Shown here piece after piece: positions 34,708 to 43,482 of a DNA stretch of 64,000 nucleotides (the stretch's first letter is position 1; every line of letters starts with the position of its first letter). Position numbers and translations under genes: made by a program. The notes beneath the pieces are model-generated. The model saw only the letters and a list, made by a program, of their open reading frames with translations, was not told the DNA's origin and did not search any database. The stretch is from JABDMH01 sp965223025 (GTDB lineage Bacteria > Bacteroidota > Bacteroidia > Chitinophagales > Saprospiraceae). The stretch is from the NCBI GenBank assembly GCA_965223025.1, contig CBDCVP010000023.1, forward strand, positions 806,001 through 870,000. The letters are read 5' to 3'.

Positions 34708-35913
34708 ATGGCAGATATGATCACAGTTGAGCAAGCCGAAGAAATACTGGCGGGAAATCTCTATGATTGCTCGGTAGAGGAAGTGCCGATAGAAGGAGCA
34801 TTTGGTCGCATTTTAGCCCAACCATTGTTGGCCGATCGGGATTTCCCTCCCTTCAATCGAGTGATGATGGACGGGATCGCGATTTCATATGAAAGTTATG
34901 CAAAGGGGCAAAACCGTTTTAAGATAGCAAGTACGATAGCAGCTGGGACCGCTCCCTACACCCTTAAAGATCAACAACATTGTGTCGAGATCATGACAGG
35001 AGCCGTACTCCCAAACGGAGCTGACACGGTCATTAGGTACGAAGATGTATCCATTGACCAGGAGCATGCGCAAATACTGATCACTGATATCGTACAGGGA
35101 TCTAACATCCATCGTCAAGGTACAGATAGGAAACAAGGAGACACTATTGTCAAGGCTGGTGCCCAGATTCTAGGCCCTGAAATTGGGATTGCCGCCACAG
35201 TGGGTCAATCGACGGTGAAGGTGCAATCCATGCCTAAGGTCGTCCTGATATCAACAGGTGACGAATTGGTGGAGGTTGATGATACCCCGGCCTCGCATCA
35301 AATACGCGGATCGAATGGTCATGTGCTCTCCGCCGCGTTGCAAGCAATGGGGATCAATGCCGTACGTATGCATTTGGGAGACTCAGCTGAAGGCCTAAGG
35401 CGGACGATATCAGACCTGCTAGAATCCTTTGATTTATTACTATTTCTGGGTGGTAGTTCTAAGGGCAAGTACGATTTTGTCCCGAGTGCACTGAAGCAGT
35501 GTGGAGTGAAGGAGCAATTTTACAAGTTGAGACAGCGTCCCGGCAAACCTCTTTGGTTTGGCACCATGAATGGATCTCACTTTGCTTTTGCGTTACCAGG
35601 CAATCCAGTATCCGCTTTCCTTTGCTTTGAAAAATATGTAAAGTATTGGCTAAATAAAAGTTTAGGCTTATCTAATTTTAGAAAATCTGCGATGTTGGCT
35701 CAACCTGTCACCTTCGGAGCACCACTGACCTACTTTATGCAAGTATGTATTGTTGAAGACAGTGGACGTCGACTTGCCTATCCAGTCAAAGGGAAGGGAT
35801 CGGGAGACCTTGCCAATCTGGTCGAAGCCGATGCTTTTATCGAACTGCCAGCTGATCGAGATCACTTTGCAGAGGGAGAGGTGTTTCCGATCTTGCCATT
35901 TAGATCAAATTAA
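34708..35913 (+). CDS. moeA: Molybdopterin molybdenumtransferase MoeA
   Basis: Inserts molybdate into adenylylated molybdopterin. 401 residues from ATG 34708, 13 bases after moaA; the frame is open into moaA, but the family N-terminus is MITVEQAEEIL. Landmarks: DRDFPPFNRVMMDG (aspartate/metal loop), EIMTGAVLPNGADTVIRYED, STGDELVE (PSTGDE-like loop) and FLGGSSKGKYDF, a divergent form of the usual GG(V/A)S.G..D motif. FALPGNPVS is intact. Serine-rich replacement in the GGSSKG loop is a mild oddity. Confidence 0.93.
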   Translation: MADMITVEQAEEILAGNLYDCSVEEVPIEGAFGRILAQPLLADRDFPPFNRVMMDGIAISYESYAKGQNRFKIASTIAAGTAPYTLKDQQHCVEIMTGAVLPNGADTVIRYEDVSIDQEHAQILITDIVQGSNIHRQGTDRKQGDTIVKAGAQILGPEIGIAATVGQSTVKVQSMPKVVLISTGDELVEVDDTPASHQIRGSNGHVLSAALQAMGINAVRMHLGDSAEGLRRTISDLLESFDLLLFLGGSSKGKYDFVPSALKQCGVKEQFYKLRQRPGKPLWFGTMNGSHFAFALPGNPVSAFLCFEKYVKYWLNKSLGLSNFRKSAMLAQPVTFGAPLTYFMQVCIVEDSGRRLAYPVKGKGSGDLANLVEADAFIELPADRDHFAEGEVFPILPFRSN

Positions 35914-35925
35914 GCACGTCAAGCT

Positions 35926-36402
35926 ATGAATCAATTTTCACATGTGGATCGAGACAACAACCCCGCGATGGTAGATGTCGGATCTAAATCACCTACCAGG
36001 AGAAGTGCAACAGCAAGGGCAATCGTTCGCTTGCCTACAGAAGTGATCAACCTGTTACAGGGAGACGACATCAACACCAAGAAAGGTCCGGTTTTTCAAA
36101 CTGCCATGCTTGCTGGCATCATGGGCGCCAAGAAGACTAGCGAGTTGATTCCTCTCTGCCATCCGTTGGCGATTGAAGATTGCAAGATCGACGTGAAAGT
36201 CACCGATGATCATCGCATTACGGTGCAGTGTACCGCAAGAATATCAGGAAAAACAGGTGTAGAGATGGAGGCCCTTGCGGGTGCTACCATTGCTGCCTTG
36301 ACGATATATGACATGTGTAAATCCTTTTCGCACGATATTGTCATCGAAGAAGTCAAATTATGGGAGAAAACGGGGGGAAAGCAAGACTTTAAAAGATCTT
36401 GA
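35926..36402 (+). CDS. moaC: Cyclic pyranopterin monophosphate synthase MoaC
   Basis: Second step of cofactor synthesis, cyclo-GTP to cPMP. 158 residues with KKTSELIPLCHPL (active-site lysine and histidine), TGVEMEALAGATIAALTIYDMCK (the most conserved family helix) and the closing EKTGGK. Located 12 bases after moeA. A run of six G residues lies at 36372-36377 in the last codons, and the following mobA has no ATG. Confidence 0.96.
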   Translation: MNQFSHVDRDNNPAMVDVGSKSPTRRSATARAIVRLPTEVINLLQGDDINTKKGPVFQTAMLAGIMGAKKTSELIPLCHPLAIEDCKIDVKVTDDHRITVQCTARISGKTGVEMEALAGATIAALTIYDMCKSFSHDIVIEEVKLWEKTGGKQDFKRS

Positions 36403-36403
36403 A

Positions 36404-36970
36404 GTGGTGTTTGATGGCATCGGATTGTTGATGGCAGGTGGTCAAAGCCGCCGAATGGGCAGCAACAAGGCATTGTTGTCGTCGGGGGGTATGACCTGGA
36501 TTGATCGGAGTTACCGATTGCTATCGCTTTTTTGTGAGGAGGTCTTTATCTCCTGCCGGATCGATCACGACGCGTATTTTGGCAAGTTCCCTCTGATTCT
36601 TGACAAATACGACGATATTGGACCCATCGCTGGATTGCACGCTGCATTAGAAATGCATCCCAGGCAGGCCCATCTAGTCCTGGCCGTTGACATGCCATTG
36701 GTTACAGAAGATCTGCTCGATTCGTTGTGCAAGTCCCAAAATCCTGACCACGATGTCACACTGGCGTATACACCCAGGGATCAGCGACTTCATCCCCTGT
36801 GTGCCATTTACCAGCCCTCAAGTTTCACCATTATTCAGCGCCGCATCGATTCGGGTCTTTTTGGTTTAGTGCAGATGATAGAAGCATTGAGCTTTAATGT
36901 GTACAAGGTGCAGGATGCAAATTGTCTGACCAACATCAACTTCAAAGAGGATTTTGACCGCCTACGATGA
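36404..36970 (+). CDS. mobA: Molybdenum cofactor guanylyltransferase MobA
   Basis: Attaches GMP to Mo-molybdopterin to form the guanine dinucleotide form used by the DMSO reductase family. Loop GLLMAGGQSRRMGSNK and DIGPIAGLHAA, then AVDMPLV (metal aspartate). Start proposed at GTG 36404, one base after the moaC stop, giving 188 residues, close to E. coli MobA (194). The frame is open for another 96 bases inside moaC and lacks an ATG near the fold's start. Implies the host makes bis-MGD enzymes, none of which is in the window. Confidence 0.9.
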   Translation: MVFDGIGLLMAGGQSRRMGSNKALLSSGGMTWIDRSYRLLSLFCEEVFISCRIDHDAYFGKFPLILDKYDDIGPIAGLHAALEMHPRQAHLVLAVDMPLVTEDLLDSLCKSQNPDHDVTLAYTPRDQRLHPLCAIYQPSSFTIIQRRIDSGLFGLVQMIEALSFNVYKVQDANCLTNINFKEDFDRLR

Positions 36971-37018
36971 ACCCTGATTTTCATGGGTCATCATCAAACC
37001 GCGATGAGGGGCCAAACA

Positions 37019-37447
37019 TCAGGGATGGGCGGCCACCCAAATCTCCCCGTCGTCGAAGATCTCTTTTTTCCAGATGGGAACGGTTTCCTTTAGGGTATCG
37101 ATTGCATATTGGCAAGCTGAAAAGGCAGCAGCCCGGTGTGGAGCAGAGGTGGCAATGATCACTGCAGTTTCACCTATGGCCAGATGACCGATCCGATGAT
37201 GAATACTCACCTTGCGGACCTTCCATCGCCGGGCCATGTCGTTGACAATTATCTCCAGTTCTTTGATGGCCATAGGTACGTAGGCCTCAAACTCTAAGGC
37301 TAGCACGTTTTTGCCAGAAGTTTGATCGCGTACATGTCCAACAAACAGTGAGGTCCCACCACATGCGTTGTCTTTGACAAAACGGGCACAATCTTCAAGC
37401 AAAAGAGGAGATTTCTTTATTTGGATGTCACACTCCATGGATGTCAT
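37019..37447 (-). CDS. moaE: Molybdopterin synthase catalytic subunit MoaE
   Basis: Large subunit of molybdopterin synthase; transfers sulfur from MoaD thiocarboxylate to cPMP. 142 residues: GGTSLFVGHVRD, LEFEAYVPMA, HHRIGHLAIGE, SAPHRAAAFSAC and the active-site lysines in TVPIWKKE. Two ATGs, 37447 and 37438, are both possible. It follows moaD by five bases and converges on mobA with a 48-base gap. Confidence 0.95.
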   Translation of the reverse strand: MTSMECDIQIKKSPLLLEDCARFVKDNACGGTSLFVGHVRDQTSGKNVLALEFEAYVPMAIKELEIIVNDMARRWKVRKVSIHHRIGHLAIGETAVIIATSAPHRAAAFSACQYAIDTLKETVPIWKKEIFDDGEIWVAAHP

Positions 37448-37452
37448 TTTGG

Positions 37453-37695
37453 TCAGCCACCACTGACCGGTGGAATAATCACGACTTCATCTTTTTCTGT
37501 CAGCAGCAGATCATCTGATGCATAACTTTGATTGACAGCGAGCGTGAGCGACTTGAGTTTAGAAAACTCGGGATACTTCTGTTCAAGAATGTCCTTGAGA
37601 GTGGAGACCTGGCATCTTTTTCCCACGTCCAGTTGGATCTGTCTATCCCCGATGATGTCTTTTGCGATCCCAAAAGCCAGCACTGATATTTGCAT
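37453..37695 (-). CDS. moaD: Molybdopterin synthase sulfur carrier subunit MoaD
   Basis: Ubiquitin-fold sulfur carrier of 80 residues ending in the essential GlyGly (PPVSGG). The C-terminal thiocarboxylate is formed by MoeB-type activation; no moeB is in the window. Located between cimA (eight bases upstream) and moaE. Confidence 0.95.
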   Translation of the reverse strand: MQISVLAFGIAKDIIGDRQIQLDVGKRCQVSTLKDILEQKYPEFSKLKSLTLAVNQSYASDDLLLTEKDEVVIIPPVSGG

Positions 37696-37703
37696 GGTAA
37701 GAC

Positions 37704-39320
37704 TTATGCGTTTTGCAATGAAGCTGGAATTTCCTTTGCCAGAGACTCCTTGAGCAGCTTGTATCGGAAGGCATCTCGCAAGGCCTGGTAGCTGGCCTCA
37801 ATGATACTGCCATCCGCACCACAGGTCCACCAACTTTCTTCCTGATCAGTGGATTTCATCAATACTTGTACAATAGAATCTGTGCTCATGCCAGTCTGAG
37901 TTATCCTGACTTTGTAATCTACCAAGTCCACCGATCTGAGGGCAGGGTATTGGCTGGCAAAAACCATTCTCATGGCGTGATCCAGAGCGCCCACGGGTCC
38001 GGTTGATTCGGCGATGGTCATTTTTATTTCTGAATCTCCCTCTATGCGCAATTTAATCACAGCTTCACTGATGTTGGTATTACTATCACGGACCACTTCA
38101 GAAATTGTGCGGTAACTCACTAGATCAAAATCGTCTTTTAATCCATGAAAATGTTGGTACAGTAAAACCGTAAATGATGCATCTGCATTCTCATACTCGT
38201 ATCCACGATTCTCCCTTTCCTTGATGATGGCGAGGAAGGCACGCATATGCTCTGATTTTTCATCTAGATCAATCCCCAATTGCCGGGCTTTTAGGACCAC
38301 GCTGCTGCTTCCCGACATGTCTGACATCAATATACGCTGTCGGTTTCCCACCAATTCCGGTTGCATATGTTCGTAACTACGAGCTACCTTCTTGGCCGCA
38401 TTGGCGTGCACACCACCCTTGTGTGCAAAGGCGCTGGCACCTACAAACGCTTCCTTAGTATTGGGAATGATATTAGCCATTTTATCAATGCCGATCGAAA
38501 AATCCCGAAGCTCATGGAGTTTGGCTCCACAGCTGATCTTATAGCCGAGTTTAAAATGGAGGTTGGGTAAAATACTGGTGAGATTGGCATTCCCCACTCT
38601 TTCTCCGTGGCCATTGACTGTACCCTGGACCATCGCTGCACCGTGATCAACACCAACCAGAGAGAGGGCGACACCTAAACCACAATCATTGTGGCAGTGC
38701 ACCCCGACAGGTGTGGGTGCACAAGTTTCGATGGCTTTATCTACGATCAGGCCAAATTCCTTGATTTGGGTACCTCCATTGGTGTCGCACAATACGACAT
38801 GATCGGCACCTCCTGCTATAGCAGCGAGCAAAGTTTGGATCGCATAGGAGGCATCGTGCTTGTATCCGTCAAAATAGTGTTCGGCATCGTAAATCACCTC
38901 TTTGCCCGCCGCCTTAAGAAAAGCGATGGACTCGCTGATCATCGCCAGGTTTTCCTCCAAGGTGGTCTTTAACACTTCGGTGACGTGAAGTGGCCAACTC
39001 TTACCGAAAATGGTTACCGCGGGTGTTTCTGCTTCAATCAATTGCAGTACCTGCTGATCTTGATCAACAGGAAGGTTAGCTCTACGGGTAGAACCAAAGG
39101 CGGTGAGTTTGGCATGCCTTAGATGGGTACCCTTTGCTAGGTTAAAAAACTCCATATCTCTCGGATTAGACCCAGGCCAGCCACCTTCGATGTAGTCAAA
39201 CTTAAAGTCGTCCATTCTCTTTGCCAGCAACAGTTTATCTTCTGCTGAAAAAGAGATACCCTCACCCTGAGTGCCATCCCGTAGTGTCGTATCGTAGATC
39301 AATACCTCTTTATGCTCCAT
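37704..39320 (-). CDS. cimA: Citramalate synthase
   Basis: Condenses acetyl-CoA with pyruvate to (R)-citramalate, an entry to isoleucine synthesis independent of threonine deaminase. 538 residues: TIM barrel with DTTLRDGTQGEG (9-20), metal-binding VHCHNDCGLG, and a C-terminal LeuA dimerisation/regulatory domain that in the family binds isoleucine. The long 2-isopropylmalate synthase-like second subgroup, in which this belongs, is annotated as CimA. It lies eight bases before moaD, an unexpected operon partner. LeuA-like function is the alternative. Confidence 0.92.
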   Translation of the reverse strand: MEHKEVLIYDTTLRDGTQGEGISFSAEDKLLLAKRMDDFKFDYIEGGWPGSNPRDMEFFNLAKGTHLRHAKLTAFGSTRRANLPVDQDQQVLQLIEAETPAVTIFGKSWPLHVTEVLKTTLEENLAMISESIAFLKAAGKEVIYDAEHYFDGYKHDASYAIQTLLAAIAGGADHVVLCDTNGGTQIKEFGLIVDKAIETCAPTPVGVHCHNDCGLGVALSLVGVDHGAAMVQGTVNGHGERVGNANLTSILPNLHFKLGYKISCGAKLHELRDFSIGIDKMANIIPNTKEAFVGASAFAHKGGVHANAAKKVARSYEHMQPELVGNRQRILMSDMSGSSSVVLKARQLGIDLDEKSEHMRAFLAIIKERENRGYEYENADASFTVLLYQHFHGLKDDFDLVSYRTISEVVRDSNTNISEAVIKLRIEGDSEIKMTIAESTGPVGALDHAMRMVFASQYPALRSVDLVDYKVRITQTGMSTDSIVQVLMKSTDQEESWWTCGADGSIIEASYQALRDAFRYKLLKESLAKEIPASLQNA

Positions 39321-39409
39321 AAGTTGATCACCAGATCATTCAGAAAAGGTCCAAGTTATTGAATAATACGCAATTGGAATTTGCCGACAATGTAATAGTT
39401 GACTTTTTG

Positions 39410-39436
39410 TCGATGAGACATTGCTCAGCTCATCGA
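39410..39436 (-). promoter_or_regulatory. Hairpin in the cimA leader region
   Basis: Eight-base-pair stem, TCGATGAG (39410-39417) with CTCATCGA (39429-39436), 11-base loop. It precedes cimA by 90 bases. On the minus strand an A-run, not a U-run, follows, so it is not a terminator for the lipoprotein gene. It might be a leader structure or an operator; no evidence decides. Confidence 0.25.
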
Positions 39437-39521
39437 TACGCACCTTTCATGCTTAGGAAAAATTGGCTCCTGGCCAAATTTAGCGGTGGTAGCGATGGTC
39501 AGGCCATAAGGGAAACCTAGA

Positions 39522-39905
39522 TCACTCTTCACCCACATAGAGGATGGTATCCACCTGCAGTTGGGCAAGATCAAATCGGATATTCATCGTACCAATCACT
39601 TGTTCGCGTATGAGCTCATCGTAACCCATGGCCACAAACCAATGATTTCCCAGTGGAAAATTGCTCATGCAAACTCTCCCACTGGCATCGCTGACCAACA
39701 CCTGATTAAATTGTTCGATGGGTTCAAAACCAGGAAAATCCTGGGTGGCATATTTCACGTAGATGGTGATATTTGGAATGATCAGATCATGGTGCTGGGT
39801 TGTAAAGCAGACGCTGGTGGTCCGATCAGCTCCTGTCTTTGTGCATCCCACGACGGTGAGCAGGCCCAAGATTGCGTACTGAGTAAAAACCTGTTTTAAT
39901 GACAT
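39522..39905 (-). CDS. Hypothetical lipoprotein
   Basis: 127 residues with a short N-terminal hydrophobic segment ending in a lipobox-like LLTVVGC (Cys21), so probably lipid-anchored in the envelope. The rest has a beta-rich pattern with a SDASGRVCMSNFPLGNHWF turn resembling carboxypeptidase-regulatory-like or CNA-B-type folds (PNITIYVKY ... SDASGR). No family recognised with certainty. It lies 200 bases upstream of cimA on the same strand, separately transcribed in all likelihood. Confidence 0.65.
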   Translation of the reverse strand: MSLKQVFTQYAILGLLTVVGCTKTGADRTTSVCFTTQHHDLIIPNITIYVKYATQDFPGFEPIEQFNQVLVSDASGRVCMSNFPLGNHWFVAMGYDELIREQVIGTMNIRFDLAQLQVDTILYVGEE

Positions 39906-40084
39906 AATCTGCTATCAAAACGTCGAGTACAATGGATTGGTTTAAGCTGCTGGGAATAAGTTGCGTAATGTCTGGATCACAGGAGTGAAGTAACCAGTAT
40001 CCGAGAGAGAGGTGCAATGGGTTTGTTACCCCTATGAGATTTGTACAAGTTATGTATCATTATAGCTCGCATATCGCTGAAGCA

Positions 40085-41113
40085 ATGAAAGCCATCTGGT
40101 ATGATCGTTTTGGGGCAAAACCCATCGTCAAGCAAGTAGCCGTCCCAGAGCTGCATGACGATGCGGCATTGATTGCGGTCAAAGCCACCGGTATCTGTCG
40201 CAGTGATTGGCATGGCTGGATGGGACATGATGCAAGCATATCGCTACCACATGTGCCAGGTCATGAGTTTGCAGGCGAGGTGATCGCTATTGGAACTGCG
40301 GTGCTGGAGTGGGAGGTGGGTGCCAGGGTAACCACTCCATTTGTACAAGCATGTGGCTCCTGTTTTTATTGCCATTCTCAGCATCATCAAGTCTGTCCGA
40401 ATCAGCACCAAGCGGGATTCACAGATTGGGGATCATTTGCAGAGTTTGTAGAGGTCAGATATGCCGATGTTAATTTAGTGGTCCTGCCCAAGACAATGAG
40501 TTACACGGAAGCAGCCATCCTGGGTTGTCGATTTGGTACCGCTTACCACGCGCTGCTCTACCAGGCGGATCTGTTAGCCGGGCAGTGGCTTGCAGTTTTT
40601 GGATGCGGGGGGCTAGGTCTCGCAATCATCATGATATCGAAGGCTATAGGTGCCCATGTCGTAGCTATTGACCCTGATGCCAAAGCCCGCAAGTTGGCCC
40701 AAAGCATTGGAGCAGATGAAGTTTATCGCGACCTCAACGATGAGGCAGTGGCAGACATTTTGCAGCGTTCTGGATACGGAGTGCACATCGGCATAGATGC
40801 CTATGGTTCTAGTCAGATTTTGGCGTCATCGCTGCCCATCATCAGAAGAAAAGGCAAATATCTTCAGGTGGGACTTATGCGAGAGGGGGAGAGATGTGAC
40901 CTTAGTCTCCATCGAGTGATTGCTCATGAATTAGAGATCATCGGTAGTCACGGCATACAAGCCTTTCGTTATGGGGAGATGTTGGATTTTATCGAAAGTC
41001 ATGATTTATCCCTGTCAACCTTGCTGGGGACCAAAATGAGCCTTGAGGAAGGAGCCAATGATATGATAAAAAATGCTCACACTGAGCCGGGAATCGCTGT
41101 CATCATTCCTTAA
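40085..41113 (+). CDS. Zinc-dependent alcohol dehydrogenase
   Basis: MDR-family dehydrogenase, 342 residues from ATG 40085 (earlier in-frame codons lack family homology). Catalytic zinc ligands Cys38 (GICRSDWHGW) and His60-Glu61 (PGHEFAGEV); structural zinc cysteines Cys90, 93, 96 and 104; nucleotide loop FGCGGLGLAI. It belongs to the Bacteroidota/Actinobacteria group related to threonine or alcohol dehydrogenases; substrate uncertain. The upstream 180 bases show no clear promoter. Confidence 0.9.
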   Translation: MKAIWYDRFGAKPIVKQVAVPELHDDAALIAVKATGICRSDWHGWMGHDASISLPHVPGHEFAGEVIAIGTAVLEWEVGARVTTPFVQACGSCFYCHSQHHQVCPNQHQAGFTDWGSFAEFVEVRYADVNLVVLPKTMSYTEAAILGCRFGTAYHALLYQADLLAGQWLAVFGCGGLGLAIIMISKAIGAHVVAIDPDAKARKLAQSIGADEVYRDLNDEAVADILQRSGYGVHIGIDAYGSSQILASSLPIIRRKGKYLQVGLMREGERCDLSLHRVIAHELEIIGSHGIQAFRYGEMLDFIESHDLSLSTLLGTKMSLEEGANDMIKNAHTEPGIAVIIP

Positions 41114-41166
41114 GTCAAAGAGGATGATCGGCATCCAAAGCTTCATCCGGCCACTGGCTTTCTGAG

Positions 41167-42069
41167 TTACGATCGACTGAATAGGTACGTCAGCATCAAA
41201 CTGGAGGAAGTAAATGGATAGTCAGTCAATCCATACTCGATTTGGCCTGCAAGTCTAATCCTTCCCCGACTATAGGAAGTACGCAGTTGCCCTACGACGG
41301 GCTGGTCTCCAATCTTTAAATATCCAAAATATCCACGAATGTGAAGCTCGTGCTCCCAGACTTTACCCGTACACCTCAAACCACCACCAAACAGGATGGC
41401 ATCGTTTTGAAACTGTTCATCCTGATTGGTTTGCCAGGCGTAAAATCCCAGCATGGAGATGATCTTCCAGTCAGCTTTGTTTCGATCATGTAGGTTTAGA
41501 TATCCGCTCAGATCTACATAGTATCCAGGTGCATTGGTAAATCTAGCAGCTCCCTGCATGTTGGATGTTGGAAATTTGTAACCTATCCGTCCTGCCAGTC
41601 CCACTTTCTCTTTCTTGAGTATCTGGACATTCGTGTCAAAGTAGATATCCCCTGCAGCAGTAGTTGCCTCGTAAAAAGTGTGAAAGACCTTCCTTTTAGT
41701 TTTGACGGCATGTGATACAGAGTATTTTTCAAATGGTACCCAATACAAGCTGAAGGAAACTCGACTTTCTACCAGAATGTACTTAGCCGCCAGCAGCATG
41801 TTTTGTGTATGGTCACCCCTGCTAAAGTGCGCAGCTCCTCCCAAGGTAAAATAATGGACCTGGCCCACATGACCATCAGACAACTTTGGCACAGGCAAGG
41901 CATTGGGTCCCATGGTAACAGGTGCGTAGTTGATGTATTCACTCCAGTGAGTAACACCATCCCACATGACGTTATCGGCCCACCAATAATGCCCCTGCGC
42001 TCTTAGCGTTGGTGCTCCCAACAGACCAATGCACCAACCCCAAAACAGTAGACAAGTCCATTTCTGCAC
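41167..42069 (-). CDS. Probable outer-membrane beta-barrel protein
   Basis: 300 residues with a signal peptide ending at LRAQ. The remainder alternates hydrophobic/polar strands (HYFTLGGAAHF, GRIGYKFPTS, YYVDLSGYLNL, WKIISMLGFYAW, ELHIRGYFGYL, RLAGQIEYGL) and ends with a Phe-containing C-terminal strand (LTYLFSRS), typical of barrel proteins. The start is GTG 42069. No named family recognised. Follows the DUF2490 gene by 87 bases on the same strand; the pair may be one transcript. Confidence 0.65.
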   Translation of the reverse strand: MQKWTCLLFWGWCIGLLGAPTLRAQGHYWWADNVMWDGVTHWSEYINYAPVTMGPNALPVPKLSDGHVGQVHYFTLGGAAHFSRGDHTQNMLLAAKYILVESRVSFSLYWVPFEKYSVSHAVKTKRKVFHTFYEATTAAGDIYFDTNVQILKKEKVGLAGRIGYKFPTSNMQGAARFTNAPGYYVDLSGYLNLHDRNKADWKIISMLGFYAWQTNQDEQFQNDAILFGGGLRCTGKVWEHELHIRGYFGYLKIGDQPVVGQLRTSYSRGRIRLAGQIEYGLTDYPFTSSSLMLTYLFSRS

Positions 42070-42156
42070 CCCTTCATCTATTTACACTTCACCCAAAGGT
42101 AAAGCATTTGAGGCCTGATCTAGCAGGCAGGGCAAAGGATCGCTTCGAATACCGGA

Positions 42157-42882
42157 TCACAGAATTTGCACGAGGCGAGCTTGAAAGACCCAGGATCGAT
42201 GCATCTGACCAGCATTCTTCGCAAACTCATCTTGCATCATGGCTTGGGCTTCCAGCCTAAAAAACTGATGAGTGTTATATCCGACATACATGCCAGCACG
42301 GTTCATATGTATGGCGGCCTCGTTGGACGCTCTTTTCAGATGAGAAAAGATTTCATCGAAAAAACCAATGTACATATTTCTCGAGGTGGGAATCGTGTAG
42401 CCAAATCGATATCGTAGACGGGTTTTCTGATCGTGCAAAACTTCTTGCGACTGCAACAGTCGTTCTTCGACCTGAAAGTCATGGTGCATAGTGCCGGATT
42501 CAAAGTCCTTGAAGTAGCTAAGCACTTGATTAAATCGCAGTTCTTGTGATAGATTCGGAGTGTCGTACCACCAAAAGAATCCCATGCCCGCACCTATTTG
42601 CAGGTTGTGGGTCAGGTTGTATTTAAAGGTACTACGAATGTTTAATCTCTTTTCTCCAGTTCCTGTATAGAAGATATGACCAAAATCTGAGTGGATGCTC
42701 ATATCATCTTTGAACTTGAAACTATGGGCATACTGGAGCCAGATCTGATGGGAAGAAGGTACTTCTACTTCAGCATCATAAATGCTGCCACCAACCAGAG
42801 ATTGAGCTTGCAACACAGATAAGAACAGAAGGGCGTATACCACCAGGCATACTTGTCTAGGGAGATTTGGGTAAACGGGCAT
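42157..42882 (-). CDS. DUF2490 family protein
   Basis: 241 residues with a signal peptide (cleavage near LQAQ). Pattern of the DUF2490 family: QIWLQYAHSFKFKDD near the start, ELRFNQVLSYF and HDFQVEERLLQSQ, RLRYRFGYTIPTSRN, ending in a short hydrophobic strand. DUF2490 proteins are Bacteroidota outer-membrane barrel-like proteins with no assigned function. Situated before the barrel-type gene above. Confidence 0.8.
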   Translation of the reverse strand: MPVYPNLPRQVCLVVYALLFLSVLQAQSLVGGSIYDAEVEVPSSHQIWLQYAHSFKFKDDMSIHSDFGHIFYTGTGEKRLNIRSTFKYNLTHNLQIGAGMGFFWWYDTPNLSQELRFNQVLSYFKDFESGTMHHDFQVEERLLQSQEVLHDQKTRLRYRFGYTIPTSRNMYIGFFDEIFSHLKRASNEAAIHMNRAGMYVGYNTHQFFRLEAQAMMQDEFAKNAGQMHRSWVFQARLVQIL

Positions 42883-43263
42883 GATTTCAAAGCTTTTAAA
42901 AGAAAAAAACGGGTTACTGTAACAAAACGCTCACAGAAAGATAGCAATTCTTAGCTGTGGAATCCAAATCTAAACGGTATAAAATGGCTGTCGATTGCGA
43001 CGATGATAGTCGTAAAATTGACTGTTATGACGAGTTATATATTTCGAAGTCTTTGATATGACCTGCCTTTCATGAGCAGTATCATGGATGCAGCAGGTCC
43101 AGGGGATATATGATTACATATTGATATAGTGTTTATCCTGATATGCACCATCCCTGTTGTTGAAACTCATGTGTCAGACATTTGATTCGTTGTTATGTAT
43201 AAGCACCTGGCCTCTGAGCAGGCACCTGGTGGTCCTTGCTGCCCTTGCCTCTATGGCTGCAAA
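42883..43263. other. Intergenic region with nested hairpins
   Basis: No gene supported. At 43060-43099 a 7-bp stem GACCTGC/GCAGGTC encloses a second 5-bp stem CATGA/TCATG. A weaker hairpin is at 43104-43138 (GGATA/TATCC). CACCTGG is directly repeated at 43205 and 43222. It may hold the leader of DUF2490 or a small RNA; direction is not clear. Confidence 0.3.
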
Positions 43264-43482
43264 TCAGGGAACCACGGTGATAAATTTTTTTTGATTTTTT
43301 TTGAATTTTTTCAGAAGTGACTTGCTCATTAGTTGGAATGGAACGACTTTACGTCGCTTCTGGTCATCTGAGGACGGTAGCCTGGTCTCAATAGATCCCA
43401 AGAGAGCCCTTATGGATTTTCTCCCCAACGGCCCTTTCGTCAAGTCTGGATGATAAGCCCAAAACAAGTATCTCGAAATCAT
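43264..43482 (-). CDS. Small basic hypothetical protein
   Basis: 72 residues whose ATG overlaps the TGA of the DJ-1/PfpI gene (ATGA), which suggests translational coupling. The tail is Lys-rich (KKFKKNQKKF) and no domain is recognised. The Lys codons AAA produce the T-tracts on the plus strand. Whether it is expressed is unknown; overlap alone is weak evidence. Confidence 0.3.
   Translation of the reverse strand: MISRYLFWAYHPDLTKGPLGRKSIRALLGSIETRLPSSDDQKRRKVVPFQLMSKSLLKKFKKNQKKFITVVP
43285..43311. other. Phased A/T-tracts (curved DNA)
   Basis: T-tracts at 43285-43292, 43295-43302 and 43306-43311, centres near 43288.5, 43298.5 and 43308.5, repeat every 10 bases, in phase with the helix. Such phasing predicts strong intrinsic bending. 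They coincide with lysine codons of the small ORF above. Confidence 0.5.

Noticed and set aside
36967..37158. 63-codon frame after mobA on the plus strand
   Set aside because: Antisense to moaE, which is a clear gene; no domain.
39410..39436. Hairpin upstream of cimA as a terminator or attenuator
   Set aside because: On the minus strand an A-run follows instead of a U-run, and no leader peptide rich in Ile codons was found. Kept only as a low-confidence leader structure.
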